The notes under the pieces: generated by a model
Databases searched by the model: none
What the model was told of the DNA's origin: nothing
What the model saw: only the letters and a program-made list of their open reading frames with translations
DNA from: Semisulcospira habei
Lineage: Eukaryota; Mollusca; Gastropoda; Semisulcospiridae
NCBI GenBank assembly: GCA_036245525.1
Contig: BTPG01000003.1
Span: forward strand, 159,925,486-159,989,485
Direction: 5' to 3'
DNA: 64,000 bases
Shown here: positions 28,732 through 37,723 of the stretch, piece by piece
Numbering within the stretch: position 1 is the stretch's first letter
Layout: each line of letters starts with the position of its first letter
Program-made: the position numbers and the translations under genes

Positions 28732-31225
28732 CTACATGAATCGGTGGGAGGGTGGGGGGCAAGTCAGCGGGCCTGCCCGCGCCCTCGCTTCCGGGCGCCT
28801 CTGGACCAGGTAGGGGAAAGTGCGCGAGCACGCGGGTAGGGGGTGGGTTTCGCCGCAGCCCCTGAGAGGCTGGGTGGCGGGGGGTCTGATGAACCACAGG
28901 GCGCGACCCACGGCTCTGCGGGCTGACTGAAAGCAGGTGGAGAAGGATCCTGCTGTGGCGGGCCAGAGCTCCTTCGCTGTTTCTTTCACTGTCTGCCAGG
29001 TCGGTCCAAACAGTAGAGTTTCCCCGAGCAGAGCCTGGCGCAGCTGCGTCTTCACCGAAGACGGGAGAGAGGGGCAGCATCCCAGCAGATCATCCCGCCT
29101 TATCAGGTCGCAGTTGGCGACCGCCGACATGGAGTTGGCCGAGGTGTGGTACGCCGCCCTATTCGCCACCACTACCACCGTGTGCATTCCAGGTAGAGGG
29201 GCCGAGGCCAAGAGGTCCCAGGTGTTCTCCAAATACTTGACCACGGACTGCATCACCATCTCGAGGAACCCTGCGCATGCCAGGGAGTTGCGGACCAAGG
29301 TCGCAGTCTTGTCCAAGCCTTGTGATGCCTGTGCTCATTGGCCGTGGGGCGCCCCTGTCTGCAACAACGCCTCCTTGTCTATAGTTGGTAGGGGACAGGA
29401 GAACGCCTGGGAGTGACCTGCATACCAATGCTGGCGGAAGCTGATATCCATACCCGCTGGCCATCGGGCGTCTCAGAAGAAGCCCTGGTCCCCAAAGCCG
29501 TCCTGTCGCAGGTGCACCAAGAACACCTCCGCTAGGTCCCTGAAACCTGACGGTTGTGGGAGAGACTTGAAACGCTTGGGCTGCCGCAGTGCATCGACCA
29601 TGCCGAGGCCTTCCTCTTCAGGGGTGGAGACGGTGGGCAGTACTCTGCGGGGAGGAAGGACGCGATGAGCCTGGACAAGGAGTGGCGAGTATGCGAGGTT
29701 GGAGCTGCGTCGACCGAGGTGGTGGAGAGCGACGAAAGGCCGCTGGGTGATGCCGGGTGTACGTCGCCTACGCCCAACGCTGACACCGAGTCCTCCGGGT
29801 GAAGACTGAGCGTCTCCTCGTCTGCTGCGGCCAGTGAAGGGGGAGAGAAGCTGGAAGCCTGTGTGCCGACCGAAGAGTGGACACCGAGGAGTGTCTGCTC
29901 CTGTGAAACGTCGAGGACCGCTGGGGGGGGGGGGGGGGGGGGGGGTGTGCTGGGTAGGTGCCGACGGGAGGCTGAGTCCGTCCTGAGGCTGCTATCACTG
30001 CTGGTCACTGCGCTGACGTCAAGACTGCTGAATCCGCGAGGTAGATTGATCCCTGGAGGTCCGGCTGGAAGATCGGCTGCTCCAAGAGGGTGCCACTGAG
30101 ATCCGGTGCCGTGAAGAGGTCTGCCGCTGTGGCGCAGTCAAGCTTGTCCGCCGGCTCGGAGAGGTGGAGCGCGAAGTGGAGACATCTCCTCGCGCATGGT
30201 GTCCATGGCTCGCTGTATCCTTCTGCTGCAGTCGCTCGTCTCGTCTGCGCCTGACCCATTCTCCTCTGTCCTGCGAGCGAAACCCCTTCGGAAGCGACGT
30301 TTCCATCCCCGAGTGTCGAGGGGACCGAGACTACTGGGTGTCCCTCTCCTTGCTCCTAGTGCATGGGGGCGGCGCTCTGGGGTCCCGAACTCAATGAGGA
30401 AGCACATCTCGTCAGCTGTAATGGCCGACCGAGCTTCCTTCCCCTCTGCAAAGGGCTTCGGTCTCAGTCGTCTTGCCCTGATGGAGAACCTCATCTCGTC
30501 TGTGGCTCTGCTCTCTGTCACGGGACCTCGAAGCATGGGTTCGTGGCCTGTCCGGTCGGCGGCTAACATTCCTCTCCCTCTCTGAGAGGCGCATTCTGGC
30601 TGCGGCCCAGTCTAGGCGCTGGTCCGGCCCAAGGCTGGCGAGCACTAACCTCACAGAGAGGTGGTCCCCCGCTTCTGCTGCTTGGGCTCTCCTTTTCTCT
30701 CACTCTCGTGGAGGGTGTTTGAGCAGCCCAACTTTCTCCGTGCGTGGGGACTGAGCTCCTGATGCCTGTACACACCTAGGGGACGAATCCCGTCGCAGGC
30801 GGTCAGGCATATCCCGGGCTGAAAGGTGGGGTGGAGCTCCTGGCGCCAGGGCTTGACTGGGGGGCAAGGCCCGTCGGCTGCTATTAGGCTCCTTCACCCG
30901 CTCGTGGCGGAGCAGCACTGTCCGAGGCACTTGTGGGGGCAGCAGGACCCTTTTCCACGCCGACAAACCCACGATGTCTGAGGTGGCCCTTCTCTGTGAT
31001 CCAGGAATGGCTGCAGTCGCTGCGTGGGTGGTCGGCTGTCTGAGCCGTGCCAGTCTCTCTCTCTGGTAAAACGCCCATAGCTGAGACCATCGTTCTTCCT
31101 CCCACGTCGCTCAAATGTTGCACGCCCGACTGGAGGAGCAGCCTGAGCAGGGTAGGCACACATCATGGGCGTCGCTAGGTGACTGGAATTTGCCGCACCT
31201 GGTGCAGGTCCTCACCCGAGTACTG
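28732..31225 (-). pseudogene. DIRS B gag-like protein region
   Basis: Starts after an acceptor-like GTTACAG (31223-31230) with CTRCGKFQSPSDAHD then VCLPCSGCSSSRAC, a candidate zinc-binding module C-x2-C-x11-12-C-x2-C-x2-C-x5-C. It then passes through an R/S-rich stretch with several frames (31100-30010). A block at 30008-29532 has TLSLHPEDSVSAL and CPPSPPLKRK, motifs shared with D and E. A helical domain follows at 29316-28732 (NSLACAGFLEMVMQSVVKYL, RALWFIRPP). A poly-Pro tract comes from a G run at 29921-29945. The frame is interrupted at least three times. Confidence 0.65.
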
Positions 31226-31236
31226 TAACATAAGAC
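31223..31236 (-). promoter_or_regulatory. Splice-acceptor-like site, DIRS B
   Basis: The minus strand reads TTTGTCTTATGTTACAG followed by TACTCGGGTGAG, immediately before the cysteine-rich module. This position is conserved in copies A, D and E. Confidence 0.45.
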
Positions 31237-31620
31237 AAACAAAGGCTGCTGCGAGTGCGCGAAGCCTCCTTGTGAGGGTCTGAGCTCCCGGTCAGCCACG
31301 TAAATAATATCCGGTCAATGCTGCCGCCCGGTAATCGACGGCTGAGGCAGTAACCAAAGCTTTACCTTGTCAAGGCCCGAGCCCAGTAATCCCACAGTGA
31401 CCAAACCACCAAGTAAATCCTCAGAAATCCGAAGGTAATCCAATGCCCCAACACCACACAGGTTGTACCACACGTCCCAAAAATATCCAACACAAGTCGA
31501 GTTCACAAATGGTAATCCCACCATACACAGTCGGAGCACGCGAGATGCACACGACCGGTCTGGTGTAGCTAAGCGAAGAGACTGGCAGGAAACAGCTGAG
31601 CGCACCACCGGATAGGGAGG

Positions 31621-31652
<32 letters not shown>
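31621..31652. repeat. Poly-G run in DIRS B right end
   Basis: About 30 G interrupted near its start by one C, just inside the right terminal repeat. Length is likely unreliable. Confidence 0.9.
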
Positions 31653-31981
31653 CTACTCAGGGTCTCTTGGTAACGACTCCCTAGAGTCGCCTACCTGGTT
31701 GTGGTGTACACGAGTTTGGGGGCTAAAATTGGTATGCTAAGCGAACCTTCCTAGTAGTATTGCCATCGTTAATGATTTTGAGAAAACAAAAAACGATCTA
31801 TGGATTGGCTACTGAATAAAAGATATAAATCAACTTGGCACCTTAGGCACCTGGGCTAATATGATAATTCTTTACTTACAACCTATACAAGTGCTGTGTA
31901 AGCAATTTCAGAACTCCAAAAAAAAAAAGAGTTCAATCCAAACTAGTAGTTTTTTAAAAGCAATTAGTAACATGACCTCAC

Positions 31982-32101
31982 CTTTTCTTCCAGCGACCAT
32001 TTTTCCTCTTGAACCTCAGCCAGCCTGTGTAACAACTCAGCATATTCGTCACCAGAATCAGGGCTGAGTGAGCCAAAACTGTTGTTGTTTGTCATAGGTG
32101 A
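31982..32101 (-). CDS. GRIPAP1: GRIPAP1-like exon
   Basis: An acceptor CTTGCAG precedes and a donor GTGAGG follows. It is a 120-nt phase-0 exon of 40 codons. The peptide ends YAELLHRLAEVQEEKWSLEE then K, matching the remembered vertebrate segment [20 protein letters not shown]. The N-terminal half is a Ser/Asn/Gly-rich linker. This starts the last coiled coil, which continues in the next exon as VNHLE. Confidence 0.92.
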
Positions 32102-32154
32102 CTGCAAGAAACATTATATTTTTTATTCAGAACTTTGTCTTAACCCTGATACTA

Positions 32155-32228
32155 CTAAAAGCAAGAGGCATAGATTCTCATCAGCCCCTGCAGTTGCTGA
32201 GGCTCAGGAGAATCTAAGTCTCTTGCTG
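32155..32228. repeat. Hairpin MITE core, family HP1 (intronic)
   Basis: GCAAGAGGCATAGATTCTCA pairs with GAGAATCTAAGTCTCTTGC around CAGTTGCTGAGG. It lies 54 bp upstream of the 32101 exon edge in transcript direction, inside the intron. Confidence 0.75.
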
Positions 32229-32229
32229 A

Positions 32230-32320
32230 GTAAGTCCCCTCTCCCCCTCCCCCCCCCCCCAATCCCCTCCCCACCCCCTACTCCCCACCCCCTACTCCCC
32301 ACCCCCCCAGTTCTTAAAAT
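32230..32320. repeat. C-rich low complexity
   Basis: Runs of CCCC and CCCCTACTCCCCA units. On the host (minus) strand this is G-rich. Confidence 0.9.
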
Positions 32321-32434
32321 GTATGCTCAGCACTAATTTTAAAATATGCTGCATGTAGTTGTGAAAGAAGAGTACACAAACAGAAAGTCAAATGCAGCAT
32401 GCAACTAATGATATGATGTACTGGTATGGAGTAC

Positions 32435-32501
32435 CTGTGGTCCACTAGCTGTAGAGTCTTTTCCTAAACCACTGGCACCAGTGCTCCATGATGAGACTGA
32501 G
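32435..32501 (-). CDS. GRIPAP1: GRIPAP1-like exon
   Basis: An acceptor CTTCCAG precedes and a donor GTACTC follows. The 67-nt exon begins with the last base of a split Ser codon and ends in phase 0. The peptide (S)SVSSWSTGASGLGKDSTAS GPQ is a Ser/Gly-rich linker corresponding to the SSSISSFSY region of vertebrate GRIPAP1. That position match is weaker than the coiled-coil exons but is fixed by splice phases on both sides. Confidence 0.85.
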
Positions 32502-32645
32502 CTGGAAGGGAAAAACATGTATCTAATCTTTTCATTCTCAGAAGTAGGTGTGAGGGGTGGTTCGACTGATAATTCATTCTTGACTAGCTTGGTCAGTAAC
32601 AGTTTGAGGTTAATGCCTGAGCAATTGGCACCTACCGGAGACATA

Positions 32646-32735
32646 TTAACCCTAGGGCTGTTGGGAGAGCTTTTTGTGAAGATGATTACTGTAGGAATCA
32701 TCGCAATAGAAAGCATTATCAACAGCCATAGGGTT
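32646..32735. repeat. TTAA-type hairpin MITE, family HP2 (intronic)
   Basis: TTAACCCTAGGGCTGTTG at the left and CAACAGCCATAGGGTTGA at the right. Centre GATGATTACTGTAGGAATCATC. Confidence 0.8.
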
Positions 32736-32982
32736 GATCTCAATGAATGATCAAAGGTAATGTTGTTTTCGCCTGGAATACCTGTAACAGCATTGCCTCT
32801 AGGTATCATGGTCAATGAATCTTCTACTTCCTGTGATGTCCCGAGAATGTATCAGCTTTCTGGGATTTTGAAAAAACTGAACTGGTCTCCATGACTGAAG
32901 ACTTTCACCCATGTTTAAGACAAACACAAGAATATAAGACAGTTAGGTCCAAAATCACAAACCAGTGCACAAAAAGACATAC

Positions 32983-33037
32983 CTGCTATCAAGATTCAAG
33001 TCTCTTGAATCAGCTGGTTGGAAAAGCTCCTCCATAC
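32983..33037 (-). CDS. GRIPAP1: GRIPAP1-like small exon
   Basis: An acceptor TTTTTCAG precedes and a donor GTATGT follows. The 55-nt exon completes a split Ser codon, then encodes MEELFQPADSRDLNLDS and leaves two bases for the next exon. The vertebrate counterpart reads (S)GLEELVLSEMNSPSR. DIRS copy C starts about 4-5 bp beyond the exon edge, so the polypyrimidine tract of this acceptor is at or inside the transposon end. Confidence 0.85.
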
Positions 33038-33304
33038 CTGAAAAATGAATTTTTCTCTAAAATGTATTTTTTCGAAAAATACTTACCGATGACATTACTA
33101 TATGGATGTGTCTACTAGCTTACTTGATTTCAGCCTAAGAACCTGTTGTGTTCCTACACAACCAGGGAGGCAACTCAGGGAACTGTAACCAGGGCCGTGA
33201 GTAGCTTCCGGTGCCTGCCCATCCGGTCACGTGCCACGTGGTGTCACGCCAGTCAGAATGCTTAGCTTACCAGCGGCAAGCGGGGCAAGTGGGAGGGTCC
33301 TCCG

Positions 33305-33400
33305 AGTAATGTCATCGGCAAGTATTTTACGAAAAAATACATTTTAGAGAAAAATTCATTTGTTTCCTCAAAAACATTATTGATGATATTACTATATGGA
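33305..33400. repeat. DIRS C internal complementary region
   Basis: AAGTATTTTACGAAAAAATA followed by TTTGTTTCCTCAAAAACATT: joined complements of both element ends. Confidence 0.85.
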
Positions 33401-33547
33401 AGAATTACGAAAGGAGGAGGGTGCCGCCCAAGAATACCCCCTGTAAAAGGGCTCCCAACAATTTCAGCTAAGTAGTACCGACAGCACCTGTGGCGCCGGG
33501 AGGGAGTGTTGCGCCGCGGCGATGTCCCCCACCAGTGCGAGGTTGTC

Positions 33548-34540
33548 TCACTGGCCTGCCAGATCCCGCGGGTAGAAGCGGGTGAAGGTGGATTCTGCCC
33601 ACCAGCCCACAGCTGCCACGATGTCTCTGACGGCACAGTTGCGGTCAAAGGCGTCGCTCATGGCCATGGCTCTAACCTCGTGTGCATGGATCCTTAGCCT
33701 CTTAGCTCCCTCTGGGGAGAGGTCCTGGTAGGTGGACCGTATGACCCAGCATAGCCAGGAAGATATCATCTGGGCTGTAAAGTCAGTTCTGCCTGGGGCC
33801 AGTGGCAGAAGAGGCGGGACCATCCCCTCTAAACAGGCTTGGATCTGCGTAATAGACGTGCATGGCGTGCACTGGATCTTGCTGCCTGCTCTCCCGGGGA
33901 AAGTTTACTCCCATCAGCGGCCGTATAGTGATCACCTGGGGCACAGTCAAAGGAGACCTAGTCTTGGCGAGGAAGGTCGGGTCAGTGAGGAGCTGCATGG
34001 AGCCATCTGTCCTGAACTGCAGGCAGGCCGGGCGCACTGAGAGCGCGTGTAGCTCGCTTACTCAGGCCGCTGTGGTGAGGGCCAGCAGGAAGCAGGTCTT
34101 CTGAGTCACATCCGCAAACCGGGCCAAGTGGTGCGGTTCGAATCGGTCTGAATTCAGCCTCGTCAGTACCCAGGGTAGGTCCCAGCATGGAATCAGCGAG
34201 CGGGGAGCCGGGCGCTGGAGGCCAAAGTGTGCCATAAGGTCGGCGAGGACTTGCATTCGCCGGGGTCCGAGCAGCCAAGGTGGCGGTTGGTGTCCGCAAT
34301 CATGGACAGGTAACCTCTGATCGTGATGGGGGCTAATCCCCGGTCGCCAAAGAGCCACAGGAAGAACTCCACGAGCTGAGGGTTAGTCAATTCGGTGGGG
34401 GAAAGGTGCTGGCCAGCACACCAGGACCGTAGTACTCGCCACTTTCCCTTGTAGACGCGTCCGGTCAAGGGTCTGCAGGCAGTAGCGATCACCTCCACTA
34501 CTGCACTCGAGAAGCCTCTAGCCGCGAGGGCTTGCCGCAC
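33548..34540 (-). pseudogene. DIRS C tyrosine recombinase, frameshifted
   Basis: N-terminal core-binding block with FFLWLFGDRGLAPITIRGYL (34540-34193), middle with FLLALTTAA (34358-34062) and LQFRTDGSMQLLTDPTFLAK (34037-33783), and C-terminal block with AHEVRAM, VGWWAESTFTRFYPRD (33823-33548). The H-x-x-R, W and Y residues remain but are spread over at least three frames. Confidence 0.88.
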
Positions 34541-34747
34541 TCCAGGCGTGAAGGAGAAATCGCTCCGGGCACGGATGGAACAGCGGCTGGCGGAGTTGCT
34601 TGAGCATCGTGCTCGGGGTGGGGAGCAGCAAGGGGGGTCCCATGGTAAGACTGAGTAGGTCGGTGGTCCAAGATCTGTTCCAGGAGAACGGGGCCACCAG
34701 CAACAACACCGCTTCGCATCCCTAGAGCTTAAGCAGGACTTTGGGGA

Positions 34748-35863
34748 CTAGAACCGTCGGGGGATACGCGTAAGCGATGAGGCCGTCCCAAGGAATGGAG
34801 AGCGCGACGACCGCTCAGGCGAGGGGGTCTGAAATAGGGGAGATGAAGTGGGGAAGATGGCGATCATGGGAGTCTTCCAGTGAGTGCAGATCATCTGAAA
34901 GATGTCCAGGCGCAGAGTCCATTCCGTGTGGAGGAGCAGGCCGCGCTGCGAGAGGGAGTCGGCTAGGACGTTCAGGTGACCCGGAATGTGACACGCTTGG
35001 AGGAAGATGCCGCGGTCTTCACACCAGCGCAGGACCTGGTGGAGGAGCATGCAGAGGTCGGGGGAGCGCATGCCACCCTGTGTCTGGATGTAGGAAACCA
35101 CGGTAGAGTTGTCCTAGAGGACGAGGAGCTCCTGGTGATGGAGGCGGGACTCCCATGTGATGAGGGCCTGCCAAACTGCATACAGGTCCTACCAGTCGAC
35201 ATGCCTGTCTGCCAGGTCCAGTGGCCAGCGGCCAGACGTCGTGAGGAGCCTGGGTAGCCGCTGTGCGCCCCACCCAGCGAGACTTGCATAAACGCAGAGC
35301 AAAAGTGGCGGCGGGGTTGAGGACAGAGGAATTCCTGACGCGAGCCACAAGTGGTCCGCCGGAGGGCGGCCGCCCGTGGAGAAGCAGACGCAGCTGGAGA
35401 GGCCGGGAGTACAGATGACCGAGAGGCAGGAGGTCCGCCACTGCATCCAGCAGGCCGAGGAACTGGAGCCAAACTCTGGCGGGAACGTCCTCTTCTCTGG
35501 TCACCTGGTGGGCCAGGGTGGCCAGCTTCTGGATCCGCGGCTCTGGCAGTCTCACTCGGTTGAGGTCGGTCGCCAATTCCATGCCGCGGCGTACAACCGG
35601 CAGGAGGGTGAGAGGTCCGACATGCCTGCGTTGACCAGGAAGCCCAGCGGCGTCAAAAACAGGAGCCGCGCATCTCCGTCCGTCACAAGAGTGGACACTG
35701 ACGGGTTCCTCAGAGGGAAGTCGTCTAATAGTTCCAAGGTCGGACTGGTGGACGACTGTCTAGCCCTGAGAACGACGGAGTCCATGACGCGCGTGAAGAC
35801 CCATGGCCTGCGGTTGAGATGGACCTGTTCAGTACTGAGAGATTGATCGGCTGGGTACCACAA
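34748..35863 (-). pseudogene. DIRS C RNase H and RT remnants
   Basis: YASLAGWGAQRL (35446-35189 frame), VSYIQTQGGMRSPDLCMLLH and HIPGHLNVLADSLSQRG (35101-34748) are RNase H. RT remnants are LELLDDFPLRN, where the active-site YLDD reads LLDD, and GFLVNAGMSDLSPS (35863-35552). The fingers region survives only as FPAFYSCLFVVPSRS near 35880. The VSFDLADAYLHVPVHP region is deleted. Confidence 0.82.
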
Positions 35864-36012
35864 AGAGGCAGCTGTAGAAGGCTGGGAAGTCGTGATGTGA
35901 CACTACCTCTGGCGACCTACTGCGGCAGAGCGGCAACCCGTTGCGAAGGGTGCCAGCGTCAAGCCGGTTGAACGGATTCTCGGTCCACAGGGGAGAGCGA
36001 CGTAGCGGCGGC

Positions 36013-36419
36013 AGAGATTGAAATTGATTGATTGTACATTGCTTAACGTCCCGACAGCAACAAGGCTTTCTCAGGACGTGCCTGCACTGCTTGTGAAAAA
36101 AAAAATAAACAGAACATTGAATGTATGTCGCCAGCCGGTCAAATACGTTAAATAAACCTAACACATGGGGCCTAAATAAAGCTAAGACCATTTAGCAACA
36201 CACATCCAATATCAAGAGCTACAGGCAGTGCAGACAGTAGGGAGAGTTTTAAAAAAAGGCAAATACAGGTGAATGGACAAAGGGTAGACAGAAACACATG
36301 CCCCAGAATAGAGAGAAAAACCCACCCTGTGGGGCTGACCAGGGTGACCCTGGGAACTAAAAAATACCTAACCCCACCCAAGTCCCCCAGGGCAGACCCG
36401 GGTGGGGGAGAGATTGAAA
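36013..36419 (-). repeat. SINE-like repeat S (full copy) in DIRS C
   Basis: AGAGATTGAAA is duplicated at 36013-36023 and 36409-36419. The 385-bp insert, read on the minus strand, starts CCACCCGGGTCTGCCC and ends GGGACGTTAAGCAATGTACA followed by ATCAATCA. The shared 5' end with the 18181-18444 copy argues for a defined short element (SINE) rather than a randomly truncated LINE. No tRNA head was recognised. Confidence 0.82.
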
Positions 36420-36539
36420 GGTCCGGAGAGGCGCGAGACGTGGTCGGGCGCGAAGAAGATGAAGAGGGCCGAAGGCTATCTCTGCCGTCGTGCTTTCCGA
36501 AGAGTGGGGCACCAGGAGCTCCAGGCGTGGAGTGGTCTG

Positions 36540-37490
36540 TCGGATCTGCCAAGATGTCATGATGAGGCGGGGCCGTGCCAGCTATATGACTCCCCATAGG
36601 AGCGAGGGGCATATCCACGTGGCCTGTCGGCTCCGCCAAGATGTCTATGACGAGGTGAGAAAGGTCGCTGCAGGCAGGCCTCAGTGAGGAGGGCCCTCTG
36701 CCAGCTAATTGACTCCCTGTAGGAGTGAGCAGGCTTAATCACGAGGAGAACGTCAGGAGTCAGCGAACGCGTCGACGAGGATCGCTGCAGGCCAGCCTCA
36801 GTGAGGCGGGCACTCTGCCGGCTGTGACTCCCCGTAGGACTGAGCGGGCATATTCGGTGTGGGCAGTGGAAGCTGCAGTCCTGTAACGCGAGCCGTAAGC
36901 TGCGTGATGGTAATTCCCCCAGTCGGAGCAGGCGCGGATGGTCACTTCTCCTCGCAAGGAGGGGGGTCGCCATGGCGGACGGGCAGTCATGGGCCGGTGT
37001 CGGGCACTCGCGCCGGCCGAACTCCAGAGCTGCGACCAAGATCCTCCGGCCAGGCGGCACAAACATCGCAAGAGTAGTCGGGGGTGCAGCCAGAACAGGG
37101 TAGGCCAACCAGGTAGAGATCACTCGGCCCTGGGGGAGGGAGCGAGCTAGAACTTGAGGTCCCGTCATAGGTCAAAGGGCGATGAGACGAAGGTTGCTGC
37201 AGGAGGGCCTCGAAGAGGTGACCGATGGAAGCGCGGTGGCGCATGGGCCTCTGGTGTCGTGCAATCCATCGGGTCTGCCAACAGACAGCGGACAAGGTGA
37301 TGAAGGTCGCTGCAGGTCGGCCTCAGTGAGGTGGGTGCTCTGATGATTATTTTATTTGACTCCACATAGGAGTCAGCGGGCTTATCTGTGGGGGACACGT
37401 CAGGACTGTCAGCGGTCGACGGACGATGCGACGAAGGTCACTGCAGGCTGGCCTCAGTGAGGCAGGCGCTCTGCCGGCTATTTGACACCC
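36540..37490. repeat. ~120-bp tandem repeats in DIRS C gag region
   Basis: At least four diverged units carry TCGCTGCAGG-[CT]-[CA]-GGCCTCAGTGAGG, GCTCTGCCGGCTA and GACTCCCCATAGGAG. A minus-strand LPCSGCTPDYSCDVCAAW near 37070 is what remains of the cysteine-rich module. The unit differs from those in copies A and D. Confidence 0.75.
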
Positions 37491-37723
37491 CATAGCAGTT
37501 AGTTAGTTAGTTATTTGGGTTTAACGCCAAGCAGGCAACTAAGGCCATCTCACGGCGGGAAGGGTAAAAATCTGGTCAGCCAGACTAAAAGAAAGGTCTT
37601 AAGACATGATGTAAATATACCTTAAAAATATGTCAGGCTAAAATGTCGCACAGGTCTTTAAAGAAAATGTCGGAAGACTCTCAAAAAGGTCAAAATAATA
37701 GAAACGTCATAATCTATAAACGT

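Larger units (their letters stand above)
25153..31790 (-). mobile_element. DIRS-like retrotransposon, copy B (best preserved)
   Basis: Left terminus AAAATGGATTTTTCTCTCAA, right terminus TTAATGATTTTGAGAAAACA, with inverted sub-terminal repeats (about 25195-25400 against 31650-31770) and an ICR at 25420-25517. Minus-strand order is a cysteine-rich/gag-like region, RT, RNase H and an intact tyrosine recombinase. There is no integrase, no LTR and no aspartic protease, as in DIRS elements. Homopolymer runs at 27403-27421, 29921-29945 and 31621-31652 break frames and may be over- or under-counted. It fills the intron between the 31982 and 25131 exon edges. Confidence 0.88.

Noticed and set aside
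16510..31790. Independent phage-type or bacterial integrase gene acquired by transfer
   Set aside because: The recombinase always sits downstream of RT/RNase H with TIR and ICR, which is the DIRS retrotransposon layout.
32405..32815. 136-codon minus-strand frame as one exon
   Set aside because: It contains an HP2 MITE; only 32435-32501 has paired splice sites and the right phase.
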